A stretch of 64,000 nucleotides of DNA, taken from the NCBI GenBank assembly GCA_028023455.1, contig JAQFVV010000003.1:888001-952000 (forward strand), written 5' to 3'. Both the position numbers and the translations under genes were made by a program. Under the pieces are notes generated by a model. It saw only the letters and a list, made by a program, of their open reading frames with translations, was not told the origin of the DNA and did no database searches. Source of the DNA: Epiperipatus broadwayi (Eukaryota; Onychophora; Udeonychophora; Euonychophora; Peripatidae). This document shows, piece after piece, positions 39,722 to 51,504 of this stretch (within the stretch, counting starts at the first letter, position 1; each line of letters opens with the position of its first letter).

Positions 39722-40470
39722 ATGTCAGTTTTCAGACAAAACTCTACTGGAGAGTTCAAGTAGAAAATGTGGCCAATTGGCCACTATACCTGTCACAAAT
39801 TGAAAATTTCTTCATTTTAAATGGCATTGAAAGAAACAAGCAAAAAGTAGTCACACTCTTATGTTTCTCAGGGAAAATATTATTGAAATCACCAATAAAT
39901 TATATCAAAATCCCGAAGATGAAAATGTACTATTCAAGGAATTATCCCAATGGCTAAACAATTTTTTTAGCCCTTGCCCATCCTGCCACATAGCATGCCT
40001 ACAGTTAAAAAATAGAAAATGACTAAATAGTGAAACAATCAAACAATATAATTTAGCTCTCAAGGAGCTAGCGAAAGATTGTGTTTACAGTGATTTCATA
40101 GAAGAAATATTACTAGATCAACTGCTATGGGGAATGGCTGATGACAGGCTCAGACAACAGCTGTTAACAGAGGCATATCTAACCTATGAAAGCACTATAA
40201 AGAAAGGAATAACTTATGAGCTAATTCTAGAACAGTTACAGGTCTTCATATCAAAAGAGAAAATTTATGAGCAAGTTTTCAAAACTGATAAAGCAGAAAT
40301 ACAATCATTTCAATGGGAACCCCAGAGAAATAAACAGAATTAAATGCTACTGCTGTGGGAAAACAGGCCACATAGCTAAAGACTGCAAATGAAAACAAGA
40401 AATGTGTTTCAAATGCTGAACTAAGGGCCACCTTGTATGTGCATACAGACAATCACCAGAAAAGGATGGT
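39722..40470 (+). pseudogene. gag of the inner element (Gypsy/Mag-like), broken
   Basis: Capsid-type Gag followed by zinc knuckles. After a start near 39722 and a frameshift, 39754-39957 reads 'NWPLYLSQIENFFILNGI' then 'KQKVVTLLCFSG', matching the 'W..Y..R.E.YF..N.I....K....L....G' opening of Mag-type Gag. At about 40060-40250 comes 'YNLALKELAKDC' and 'FIEEILLDQLLWGMADDRLR', matching '..LR.LA..C.F......L.D....G..D..I...LL'. A perfect CX2CX4HX4C knuckle follows, then a second, degraded knuckle with an in-frame stop. Gag packages the element's RNA in a cytoplasmic particle. Two or more frameshifts make it non-functional. Confidence 0.8.
40345..40386 (+). other. CCHC zinc knuckle of the inner gag
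   Basis: Reads CYCCGKTGHIAKDC, an exact C-X2-C-X4-H-X4-C nucleocapsid knuckle, preceded by a basic stretch. A second knuckle starts at 40405 in the same frame (CFKC, stop, TKGHLVC) and is degraded. Confidence 0.9.
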
Positions 40471-40555
40471 TGACAAAGAACATGTAATCCAGACACAAAT
40501 GGTAGAGCATATAGTATTAACTATATATCTGCCAAGGGGAAAAGAGATAGGACCA

Positions 40556-41056
40556 TTTCACAAGCACAAACAGAAATTATTAAATTACAAAAACAATTTT
40601 AAGAGGAACGGAAAGACTCTGAACAGAAGCAGTATAAAGAGCAAGATTCTCTGAAGGAGCAACTCCAGATTCACATACAGATGATAGATATTTTGGTTGC
40701 AGAAAAAACAGAGCTGCAGTTATTCCTGGCACAAAGTCAGCAGGCCATAAAACAGAAATCAGTTGAACTCAAAGAATTTCAAGGAAGATTGAAGGCTTCT
40801 AGACAATGAATAATAAAACTTCAACAACAAAACTCAGAACTTAGTGGAAAATTGCAAAGTATACTTGCAATGTCAGAATTATCTGAGCAGGTAGAGAATT
40901 GGCAGCTGTATGAAATAGAGCCACAAAAAAATGGCCAAAAGTGAAAATGAACAAGACACTTCCAAAGATTTTTTAGAAGAATAGCAATGTTTAACCAGTG
41001 AGCTGCCAGACACAAAAACCATAGAGCAAGGAAAAAATCAGCCTCTTTCCAAGTGG
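40556..41056 (+). pseudogene. GOLGA2-like: Captured golgin A2 / GM130-like coiled-coil fragment
   Basis: Within the LTR element and in sense with gag, the sequence reads as a long coiled coil. The most telling piece (about 40645-40790) reads 'LKEQLQIHIQMIDILVAEK', then 'TELQLFLAQSQQAIKQK'. This corresponds closely to the GM130 (golgin A2) and golgin A8 segment 'LQVHIQTIGILV(S/A)EKAELQ' followed by 'ALAHTQQAARQK', remembered from the vertebrate proteins. Upstream is 'SEQKQYKEQDS'; downstream, with stops and a frame change, is 'LQQQNSELSGKLQSILAMS' and more coiled coil. GM130 is a cis-Golgi tethering protein that binds p115 and GRASP65. No splice junctions interrupt the match, so capture from mRNA is likely. 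Stops show it is not now functional. Confidence 0.75.
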
Positions 41057-41202
41057 AAGAAAAATGAACTCAGGGCAGCAAGGAAAAACAATTTACACAA
41101 ATTTCAAGGTTACATCAGTTAATTGTAAAAATAAAGTTTTTCTCCAGTTTGGGAAAAGAAAAAATAAAAGCACTGAGGAGTCACAACATGGGGTTTTCTG
41201 GA

Positions 41203-41213
41203 GTAAGAGGAGG
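41203..41213 (+). promoter_or_regulatory. Polypurine tract (inner element)
   Basis: 'aagaggagg' within 'gtaagaggaggtat', directly before the TG of the 3' LTR; the usual primer for plus-strand DNA synthesis. Confidence 0.75.
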
Positions 41214-41216
41214 TAT

Positions 41217-41828
41217 TGTAAAATATGCATTTTAAAATTAAATGTACATACAAAAGTGTCTTATTTTAAAATATTACTGATTCAGCTTAAAATGCAATCA
41301 ATTGCACCAAACTAATTAAACAGATAATGAAGGAATTTAATTAGCAAAATCCAATGTAATTAAATTCCACCTTAATTTATAAGAGTACTCTAGAAAACAA
41401 AAGAAAGCAAACTGTTAAAAGAGGGCTCTTTTGAAAGGACCAAGAGAGTAATACAGAGCATATTCAGTGAACTCTAGTGGAGCATCCATTGCAAGGAAAC
41501 AGCATGGGAATTGTGAATTACCCTACATTGAGAAAGGAGATAATTAAGATGTAGAAACTATACATTCAGGATTATAGTGTGAGTATTTGTTATTGTGTGT
41601 ACATAGTGTACTTTTCTAATACAGCTCAGCAGGAATCAGAACTGTTTTAACTTGTATATGTCAATCTCTCATCACACACTTAACTTGGAACAGTTGAGAA
41701 CTTTGTATAAACTATAAACTAGTTAGCATCAAACTATTTGGGGAATTAAACTCTAACTAGTCATGAATTAATATTTGTATGCTGTAATTGAAGAATCAAT
41801 ACGCAGCAAACAGGGTGGATACATCACA
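41217..41828 (+). repeat. Inner element, 3' LTR
   Basis: 612 bases, TG...CA ends, matching the 5' LTR including 'agtgtacttttctaatacag' and 'tttggggaattaaactcta'. The tail of the open frame 41064-41315 runs into it and is not a gene. Confidence 0.9.
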
Positions 41829-41833
41829 TAAAG
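41829..41833 (+). repeat. Target-site duplication, right (inner element)
   Basis: 'taaag', identical to 38979-38983. Confidence 0.85.
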
Positions 41834-42020
41834 TACACTTTTTTTACTGCTATAAAGATTATATTATTATTACAGCCAGAAATGTATACTATATTTAGAT
41901 AATTTTAAACACACATTAATATACCTATTGCATGGTATTAAATACCCATAAGAATAAAGAAAGAAAAATTAAGACAAGGTGAATGAATAGAAGAATAGCA
42001 AGAGTATATATAAAGTGATC

Positions 42021-42035
42021 CTGGGAGAGTTGGAT
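42021..42035 (+). promoter_or_regulatory. Purine-rich tract before the outer 3' LTR
   Basis: 'ctgggagagttggat' directly precedes the TG of the 3' LTR. It is mostly purine with a few pyrimidines, so a decayed polypurine tract. Confidence 0.45.
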
Positions 42036-43179
42036 TGTTTTGTCTTCTAGTTCGAGATTGCTGAAATAGAAAAAAAAAAGATCTGTAGAAAAGTGTAAAA
42101 CTGAATTATCATGTGGAAGAGCCTATCTACATTATGGAAATGACACAAATGCATTGCTAAACCCTCTTATACATTCATCATTGCCTTCTTTTATACTCTT
42201 CTGATGAAAAGATGCTTTGATTCCAGGTGTGCCTATATTACACCAAGGATACCACCAGGTTTAAAACTGAATAAATTCATCGAAGAAATTATGAAAAAGA
42301 TAATAGTAAATAAGGAACCTTAAAATCCATCATGGCCATGGTAACATTGCAAACAGCTATCTAGTGCGGAATAATCAATATTAAGATCTAAAAATTATAT
42401 AATTGTGAAAGCTTTCTATTTAATTCTTAGTTCTTGACAAAATATATAAACTTTAAACAAATAAACTAGAACTTAATAATGAACATTCTCAAGAGAAATT
42501 TATTATTGTCAAAAATGCAAGAAAATAAAGTAAACATTTTTGGATAAATATTATTGGTATTAATTTCTACTAATAATTATATGTAATCTATATGTATTAT
42601 TACTATTTAAGAAGGATGTGTGCAAGTGAATAGATTCCAACTTTATTACTTTGTTATTTATGTTAAGTGTTATTTAAAAATTAGTATTCAGTAATATTCA
42701 CAGTTCTTTAATTACCTCTAGGAATGAATGTTAATATTCTTAATTAGTTTACGATATTAGAATAGGGAACGATTCCCCAAAAAGAATAATAATGAGTTAA
42801 CTAACTTTGAGACAGTGCATTCATTGGATGCCTTCACTGAAGCTGGCACCTATAAAAAAATAAAAGCTGCTCTCTAGTTTAAAAAAAAGTGATACAAGAT
42901 CAAATAAAAGTACATTTGAATTTCTAGTATATATGATACTATGTCCTGGGGTTTGGGTGGCCAGGAAAAATAACCACGGCTTCCAAATAATTCATTAATT
43001 AGATATTTGTTTGAGGTCAGGATTTGGTCATTCTAGAATTATTAATCATATATATATACGTCTAATGGTAAATAAAATATATAGGTGTGAATATATGGGC
43101 GTGAATTAATATATATATAGGTTAAAATCCCGTATGAAATCGGTATAGAGATGTAAAATATATATATATATTTGGTTTA
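42036..43179 (+). repeat. Outer element, 3' LTR
   Basis: Direct repeat of 35266-36524 with many substitutions and small indels. The 3' boundary is approximate because the end runs into (TA)n. The last matching block is 'ggtatagagatgtaaaata' against 'agtatagaggtataaaata'. Confidence 0.75.
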
Positions 43180-44690
43180 ATATATACCAACATGTAGATT
43201 TTTTTAATAGAACTTTTTTACCTGTCCTCCTTTTGTTTTTTGTTATCTAACTATATACATTAATAATAATGAAAAAGTATTAAAAAAAGAATCTACATAT
43301 TGCTAGGTATAATGATCTATAAATGTTCTCAATAATATATGTGAAAAAATGGGGAGGGCAATAAAAAGTTGTCAAAAAAAGATTTTATTTATTATAAAAA
43401 TATTATTTGTTATAATGTCATATTTTCTATAGTGTTTAGTAGATGGCATTTAACAGTTTTAATTCGTTTAATTTTCTGATATATTTTATTCACCTGTAAC
43501 TTTATTTTTTAAATGATAAATCAATTTACAAATTACCTGAAAACTTTTTTTAATAAAAAATGAGCATTTTTATTAAAATAGACATTTTCTCATTACAGAG
43601 GTACTACATTTGGCTATGTGTTACAACATCTATGGTTATAATATCATTCATTTTTATGAGAATTTTTTAAAAAAAATTTCGTAAAAGAATGAAAGATTAC
43701 TGCATGTAATATGTTAAAGTTAGGCAGCACTGACTTAGAAATATCTGTTTTAAATGTTATCAAAAAGTGTTTATATTATTATTAATGATCTTTTTGTTTT
43801 GAATTTCTACCATTTAAATCTTTTTAACATTCTGACCTTCCATCTTTATAGTTCTTGGATTTGCTAGCATTTAAGAGGAATAAATTACATTTATAGCTAT
43901 TGTTTTCCATTAACATTCTTGTCATTTTCTCCTCCCTTTATTTTATCCCTAAGCCTAACAATATTAATTTTGCATTTTGAACAATGGAATTATGTATTTT
44001 AAACATAATATATTTATGAGTGTTTGATGTGTCCTTAAGATAAATGGGAGGAAAAATGTTTTTGTTGTTTTTTTAACAAATGTTTTTTTGCCTGAAGATA
44101 GGTTGAGATGAGTAGGCAATATGGCCAGGTGATAACATGTCATTATTGTTGCAGTAGTTTGCTTTCCTCGCATTTTCTTAACATAATTTATTTTAGCTAC
44201 CTCAAATTTGCAGATAAATCATAAATCGTGAAGCAAAACACTAAAATATAATTTGAAGGAAAAAAAAACATTCCTGAATCTAATGAAATCTGTATCCATT
44301 GTTTTTCAAGAAGATTGAGGATAAAAACAATATTGCGAAACCAAAAAATATTAAAAATTATAGATTGATTATTATTCACTATTTCATGTTTCAAATTATT
44401 GCGCATTTGTTATTTTCAAAATGTATGGATGTACATGTTTAACGTAATACGAAATATTTATTTATAATGTTTAGAAAAGAGAATTAATATAATGGATAAT
44501 TATGAGGTATTTCAGATATTTTAAATAACAAAACATAAAGACAAGCTCTTTAAAATAATTGCCCAAAGTTTTTTATGTATTTAAAAAAATTTTAAATACT
44601 GTTTAATAAATAAAATCTTTGATTAACATTTGTTTGTACACATCCTATATCTATTCAAAGTATGATCTTTCAAGACCTAGAAGAGATCAC
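43180..44690. other. AT-rich stretch without a gene
   Basis: Minus-strand open frames 44173-43964 and 44406-44197 have no motif I recognise. Nothing else seen. Confidence 0.65.
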
Positions 44691-44694
44691 TATT

Positions 44695-45900
44695 AATATC
44701 AACAGATTGTGCTCATCAGTATTTTCAGACTATTAAAACTGAATGCAAAATTCTCCATGCAGTAATGTCACTCAATGCAAGTCAGAGTAATCAATGGATG
44801 CCAGAAGGCTTGTGCATAAAATCCTTATCTAGTGCCTACTCATCCAATATACCCAACTAGTTTTCATCTTGTGGTTTTTATCAGTGAGGAATCTTGGATA
44901 TGAGAGGACTGAGTGGCACTACTGTATGCAGAATTTTTCCTCCTTTAATAACAGTTATAAGCAAGCATAAGAAATGGTGACCATGTGATGTTTAGTGGTT
45001 TAATACCAATCCTGCCTAATAGGATAGTGGTGGCTATAATTATTAAAGAACCAAAAACACCAAAATGTATGGGTGCTGAACTAAATTTAGGCCTATATAT
45101 GACTATATAAGCTAATGAACTTGAATTGAAAATATTATTGTGTTAAATTTTATTCTCATAGTTTTGAAGTTAAGTAGAGTTAAAAGTGGCTGCTGGAATG
45201 TTGCATTAGATCCTAAGATCTAGGTGTAGTGCTCTCAATCTAAGGCTTCTCACTGGCAAAAGCCACAAGCTAGAAACTAGTCTGAGAATATTGGATGAGT
45301 AGGCACTATATAGGGATTTTATGCACAAGCCTTCTGGCATCCATTAATTACTCTGGATTGCATTAAGTGGCACCACTGTATGGAGAATTTTGCCTGTTTT
45401 AATAACAGTTATGAAAAAGCATAAGAAATGGTGATCATATGATTTTTAGTAGTTTAATATCAATCCTGTCTAATAGGATAGTGGTGGCTATGGTTATTAA
45501 AGAACCAATGACACCAAAATGCATGAGTGCTAAACTGAGTTCAGACCTATATGATTATATAAGCTAATGATTGGATTTAAAATATTGTATTTTCAATTTT
45601 ATTCTCTTAGTTTTATAGTTGAGATAAAAGATGGCTGCTGGAGGATTGCATTAGATCCTAAGATCTAGTTCCAGTGCTTTTAGATCCAAAGCTCCTCACT
45701 GATGAGCCACAAGCTAGAAACTAGTTTTGGGATATTGGATGAGTAGGAACTAGATAGGGATTTTATGTACAAGCCTTCTGGAATCCATTGATTACTCTGG
45801 CTTGCACTGAGTGGCACTACTATATGGAGAATTTTGCCTATTTTAATAACAGTTATGAGAAAGCATAAGAAACAGTGATCGTGTGATGTTTAGTCATTTT
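44695..45900 (+). repeat. Family F array: one fold-back unit and tandem units
   Basis: Starts with an inverted arm ('tcaatggatgccagaaggct' near 44792), then the matching right-arm end. Two head-to-tail units follow, whose shared landmark 'aatcctg(c/t)ctaataggata' lies at 45008 and 45462 (period 454). Each unit runs from 'ccaatcctg' through 'gctgctgga.g.ttgcatta', 'gatcctaagatctag' and 'ttggatgagtag' to 'gtgatgtttagt'. No coding capacity. The array breaks off at about 45898. Confidence 0.8.
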
Positions 45901-46720
45901 TTATTCCCCGAGTATTAGCAAGGTTCACATAACCTGAAGTTCTTGCCTTTTATTTTATTTAATAACAAATATTAACAACAGAAATAAAACAATAAAATAT
46001 AATAAACTATGGTAGTGGATGGAACTGACATATTAAGTACACACTGAAACATAAAAGTGAATGTTCATAGTCATCCAAAATGAAGCATTAGTTGTGACAA
46101 CAGTAATTCCAAATATTATTCAAAATAAAAACAAAAGCAAATAGTACTATATATTATTTCATTTAAAAAATATCTATGTGGTAAAATGTTGCATTAGGGC
46201 TATCTCTTGCCAATAATTGATGCAATAAAATGAAAGTCTGAGAAATGATGAAGCTGAGAAAAAAATAACATATTTGTAAAAGCTAGTTCCAAATTCAAAA
46301 ATAGCAAACAAAATTTTCAGAAAAAAAATGAATTTAATAAAAATAATTATAATGAGGTTATATGATATAAAATAAATTTGTAATAAAATGATTTATTTGT
46401 TTACTTATAAATGAATAAGTATATAATTTTTTTACGTATAGATAAATAAATAATACACATCATTGTCAATTAACAAAAATGTTTTATAATTAGTGTATTG
46501 ACTCTCTTATGACAAATCTAGATTAAACTGAGACTTTTATTTTCTAACTATGAATAGTTAGATATCCATTTACGAATTAATTATTGAACATCTAGTTGAG
46601 TTATATATATATGCAATATGTTTAAATCTTAATTTATTTGGAAAATGATACTATTATATATTTATATCTAATATAATTTATAAAATATGTTATCAGGAGC
46701 AACCATGTTAATAAAATAAT
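45901..46720. other. AT-rich segment separating two family F blocks
   Basis: About 820 bases interposed between 'gatgtttagt' and the next inverted arm. Starts 'cattttttattccccgagta'. No gene or known repeat recognised; it may be an insertion in the array. Confidence 0.5.
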
Positions 46721-46722
46721 AT

Positions 46723-47605
46723 TAAACCACTAAACATCACATGATCACCATCTCTATACTAGCACATAATTGTTGTAAACAAAGGCAAAACTCTCCATAT
46801 TGTAGTGCCACCCTGTGCCAAAAAGAGTAATCAATGGATGCCAGAAGGCTTATACATAAAATCCCTATCTAGTGCCTACTCATCCACTATCCCCAGACTA
46901 GTTTCTGGCTTGTGGCCATCATCAATGAGGAGCCTTGGATCTGAGAGCACTACACCTAGATCTTAGGATCTAATGCAACCCTCCAGCAGTCACAAGCCAT
47001 AATCTAGTCTGAAGATATTGGATGAGTAGGCACTAGATAGGGATTTTATGCACAAGCCTTCTGGCAACCATTGATTACTCTTTTTGGCACAAGGTGGCAC
47101 TACAGTATGAAGAGTTTTACCTTTGTTTACAACAATTATGTGCTAGTATAGAGATGGTGATCATGTGATGTTTAGTAGTTTAACACCAATCCTGACTAAT
47201 AGGATAGTGGTGGCTATGGTTGTTTAAGAGCCAAAGACACCAAAATGTATGGGTGCTGAGTTGAGTTCAGATCCATATGACTATATAAGCTATTGAGCTT
47301 AGATTGAAGATATTAACAATGTTTTCAATTTCATTCTCATAGTTTTGTAGTAAAGTAGAGTTAAAAGGTGACTGCTGGAGGGTTGCATTAGTACCTAAGA
47401 TCTAGGTGCAGTCCTCTCAGATCCAAAGCTCCTCACTGATGATGGCCACAAGCCAGAAACTAGTCTGGGGATACTGGATGAGTAGGCACTAAATAGGGAT
47501 TTTATGCATGAGCCTTCTGGTATCCGTTGATTACTCTGTTTGGCACTACAGTATGGAGAGTTTTGCCGAGTTTTGCCTTTGTTTAAAATAATATTAAATA
47601 TGCTA
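46723..47605. repeat. Family F palindromic copy plus one further unit
   Basis: The left arm 46723-46915 and right arm about 47000-47182 are near-perfect reverse complements (about 190 bases), enclosing about 84 bases of core. A further unit follows head-to-tail from 47188 to about 47600. The minus-strand open frame 47625-47395 is a translation of this repeat. Confidence 0.85.
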
Positions 47606-47639
47606 ACATTTTGATAAGATAACACTTACCTTCAACTGA

Positions 47640-48210
47640 GTAATGTGTATCATGCGATTGTTGAAAAATTTGATTTAAATTTGACAGTATTTTTTATATT
47701 CATTAGTGTTAGGAAACACTTCCAAATAGTTGGCAATTTCATTGTTTCTACTAGAGTATATAATCCTTATATAAAAGGAAAAACAGACAAGATTGGGAAG
47801 ATACTACTATGCTATGGCATGAAAATAATATTCTCTACTAAGCAGAAAATTAATAACATTCTGATCAAACCTAAGAATGTATTTACTCTGGGAGCACAAG
47901 GAGTCTATGAGATCCATGTGACATTTGCCCAATTACTTACAAAGAAATAATTAATCAGTGTATAAGTGCTAGATTTAATGCAGTGAAAAAATTATCAGTA
48001 TCTTTAGAACTTACTCTCCATGTTTTGGACATTGGCCATCACAAAGATTTTTCAAATATAAATTCATATCCATGTGCAATAACCATTATCAAAAAGTACT
48101 TAGAAAGGCTATAGAAATATTTAGAAAACAAACTGCATTAGCAAACATGATGAAACAATGAAATTGCCAACTGTTTAGAAGAATTTCTTTGCACAAATGA
48201 ATATGAAAAA
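47640..48210 (+). pseudogene. Penelope-like element fragment, C-terminal and GIY-YIG region
   Basis: The frame 47645-47950 contains 'YNPYIKGKTDKIGKIL', 'GMKIIFSTKQKINNIL' and 'GAQGVYEIH'. This matches the linker after the reverse transcriptase of Penelope-like elements ('LPY..G..DKI.RIL.K..I...F......L') and the 'GVY.I.C' start of their GIY-YIG endonuclease. After frame changes, 'LHVLDIGHHKDFSN' (about 48018-48056) matches the later 'L..H....GH..DF' motif, followed by degraded '..IEIF' and 'KLPTV' pieces. The reverse transcriptase itself is absent, replaced upstream by family F sequence. Dead fragment. Confidence 0.7.
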
Positions 48211-48550
48211 AATACAGCCAAATCTAAGTCAAACTATTCAATAACCATGTGATATAACAAACACATGATTATTACTGTTTTTTCACTCAATGGAAGGCAA
48301 GGCTTATCAAAATATCCATATATTTACTTTAATATTATTTTATTAAACATGGTTTCTATCAAAAACATGCTTTATAAAACATTTTGCCAAAATATCTAAC
48401 ATATAAAAATATTTTACATTTTTTTAAAACTTCTACTGCAGAAAACATTTTTATTTATATCAAATAATATCTTTGTGGCTTCTTAAACTTAGAAAATGTG
48501 TAATATATTATTTCTACATAAGTAAAATATGATTTTTGTTTTAATTTGCT
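48211..48550. other. AT-rich stretch
   Basis: Nothing recognised. Confidence 0.7.
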
Positions 48551-48552
48551 AA

Positions 48553-48690
48553 GTTATTATTCAAGGCAAAACTCTATACAGTAGTGCCACCCAGTGCCAA
48601 CAAGAGTAACCAATGAAGAGTTTTGCCTTGTTTAATAATAATTATGTGCTAGTATAAGAGATGGTGATCATGTGATGTTAAGTTATTATT
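48553..48690. repeat. Short fold-back copy of family F
   Basis: 'aggcaaaactct' and 'agagttttgcct' lie about 40 bases apart as inverted repeats, followed by the right-end block 'agatggtgatcatgtgatgt'. Most of the unit is missing. Confidence 0.7.
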
Positions 48691-49985
48691 ATTTTTATTT
48701 TTTTCAAAATGATTCCTCATTTATATTTAGCTTCATGAGCTGTTAACACAAAGGTTCTTTATTAAAATGACAAGCACATTCATATCATGATAAGGTCAAA
48801 ATCCAATGTAATATAGGATTTGAGTTTGAATCAAGTGAATTTTGTAATTTTTTTCAGATCACAAAGATTTAGGATGTTTTTTTTAGTTAAAAGGCATAAC
48901 TAATCTAGCTGTTATTCCATAGTGGTCAATGAGAATATCTAACTTCTCTTAGCTTAATCTGGATTAATTAGGTTATGTAACATATTGACGTGAAAATAAA
49001 AAGTATGATTGCAATATGGTAAACATAATGCAGGCTTTAGTGAAAGTAAGGGAGATTTCATACTTCTATAGGTGCTATGTAAGTGTCTATTTTTGTTATT
49101 TAATAGAAATAAAATAAAACAATTTAAACTGACACTAATGTTTCAAATGAAAATTCAGATCTAATCTGCTCAAGAAAGATTTGTTTTTAATGTTTATTTA
49201 TTTATTTTTTGCTGTTCATTGAATTTTAAAAATTTATCAATAGTGCAATAATTCAGAATTATTAATAGTTTTCCTATTTTTTTATTATTAAAATACATAA
49301 TATGATAATATTTGATATATTCTGTACTGTGAAGGACATTTTCTGAAATTATTACAATCAACATTTGCAGCTAGCTGTTCTTGATTAGACAATAACATAT
49401 TCTTAATATGTTTAAGGCTCAATATATGCTATATCAATATGCACTTATATATTATCCAAAAAATAATGTAAACAAACAATAAAATATATATTAAAATTTG
49501 TGAACATAATGCAATTTTATAATATGGCAGCAGCCATTTTTTCATCTCAGAACACCATATATGATCATTTAACAACACACTAAATAATAAGGAAATGTAA
49601 AAATTTCAAACACATTTTTAATAAATATATTATTTTTGTATGAGGTTTTGAATCAGTAAAATTATCAGATGCTCTAAAAATTCAGTTTTCAAAAAAATAA
49701 TTTTGAAAATAATCACACATTCATAATTACATGATAAATGTTTTGATTATTTATAGATAATACATTTCTATTTATTGAACTTAAATTTTCATGTTCAAAA
49801 GCCATTTTATACTGGGCTAAATTAATCATCAAATTCATGTTATATATAAAATAAAAATCAATTTTATTTGTTTTTCTAACTTGAAATTAGTAAAAAAAAA
49901 AAGTACTTAAGAATTTCTATGCCTCAAGCAGTATAGTACAAAATTTCATTATTTACTATTGAACATAAATTATGTAAACCTTTAA
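48691..49985. other. AT-rich stretch without a gene
   Basis: Nothing recognised. Confidence 0.7.
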
Positions 49986-50394
49986 ATTCATAATTTTAAC
50001 TCAACTGCAAGGTAACAATCTCTTCACATTTAATACAGTTTTTCTCCTCAGCATACCAGCAAACTTCATTATTTCATCCATCCATTTTAAGTGAGTTCTT
50101 TTAAGGTACTATATTATTTTTTGAGATTTAGTTTAAGACTTTACCTGTTCATCTATTATCATTTTTTCTACCAATATATGTCCAGCTCAACCCAATTTCA
50201 GTATCTTAATTCTTTTAATGATGTCCATGATATCTATTTATTTTCTCACACATATTTTTGATTTTTTGATCTCTTCTCATCTCCTTAACATATATCTTTC
50301 CTTATTTATTGACTGGTTTAAAGGTTATAAATTCCTCTTCTTTTAAACATCTAAGTTTCAGATTCTTAAGTCAGATTCTTAAGTAAGAATTGGG

Positions 50395-50605
50395 AAAGTA
50401 CATCTAATAAACATCACATGATCACCATTTCTTATGCTTACTTATAATTGTTATTAAAACAAGCAAAACTCTTTATACATATTGCCACTCAGTGCAAGCC
50501 AGAGATGGGGATTTTATGCATAAGCCTTCTAGAATCCATTGATTACTCTGGCTTGCACTGAATGGCAATACATATAGAGAGTTTTGCTTGTTTAAAATGC
50601 ATCTA
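50395..50605. repeat. Family F fold-back insert inside the RTE copy
   Basis: Inverted arms of about 47 bases ('aacaagcaaaactctttata' start on the left, its complement ending near 50592) enclose about 36 bases of family F sequence ('ggggattttatgcataagcc'). The left side also carries the right-end block 'catcacatgatcaccatttc' in reverse. Confidence 0.75.
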
Positions 50606-51317
50606 TTAAAAACACTTCTTTTAAAATATATAAACATATTTCATTTTAATGTTATGTTATTTCATTAAAATTTCTGCATTCAAGTTTAATTCTATGATTA
50701 ATTTCATTTATTAAGTTTTCATTTATATTAAAAATCTAATCCAAATATTTGTAGTTATTAATTTATTCTACTTCATGATTATTACTTTTTATTTTTTTCT
50801 GAGAAAATCCATTGAACATTAATTTAATCTATTTAGTATTTTTTCTTAGTCCTACCTTCTTAATTTCATCTAATAACTCTTATAATATTTCCTGAAGTTC
50901 TGAAGCATTATATTAAAAAAATAGCCACATCATCTGCAACATCTAATTGACTTAAATAATCTTCATTTACTTTTACTCCCTTAGCTTATTATTTTAATCA
51001 ACAAAATATTTCCTGTAAAACTGCTTTACAAAGTTTGGAGATATTGAATCACCCTGTCATATACCCTTCTCATTGTTAATCTTCTTAGTATTATCATGTA
51101 ATTATTGTTATTATACTTTGATAAATATTCTTCAAAATTTATTATGGATCTTATGTTAATTCAATATTTTAATCACTGTAGAAATACTTATAGAATCAAA
51201 TGTATATTCATAAGCTACAAATCCAAACACAATGGCAATTCAAATGCATTGAATTTTTCCATAACTTTTCTCAATACTTGGATGTAATTCACTATGTTAA
51301 AATTATTTTTAAATATA

Positions 51318-51375
51318 ACTTCATATGATCACTATTTCTTATGCTTGCTATGCTATGGAGAGTTTTGCCTGTTTT
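51318..51375. repeat. Family F end fragment inside the RTE copy
   Basis: 'tcatatgatcactatttctt' runs straight into 'tatggagagttttgcctgtt'; the two ends of the unit have fused with the middle lost. Confidence 0.6.
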
Positions 51376-51504
51376 AAATATAACATGTTTTTTTTTTTTT
51401 TTTGGTTGAATAAAATCCAAAATTCACTGAAGATGAGTTGTAATTATTATAACTTTATCTTTCTTATTGCATGTCCAAATCCATATAATATTAAATCTTC
51501 TATG

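Larger units (their letters stand above)
38984..41828 (+). mobile_element. Inner gag-only LTR retrotransposon carrying a GM130-like segment
   Basis: A complete insertion by structure: perfect 5-bp duplications (TAAAG), LTRs starting TGTAAAATATG and ending ATACATCACA, a primer-binding site four bases after the 5' LTR and a polypurine tract just before the 3' LTR. The internal region is only 1.56 kb. It holds a Metaviridae-type gag with a CCHC knuckle and then, in the same orientation, coiled-coil sequence resembling golgin GM130 where pol would be expected. LTRs agree at roughly nine positions in ten by eye. Without pol it must have been mobilised in trans. Confidence 0.9.

Noticed and set aside
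47395-47625. Minus-strand 76-residue frame rich in Ser and Arg
   Set aside because: Lies wholly within the family F repeat and is not kept open in other copies.
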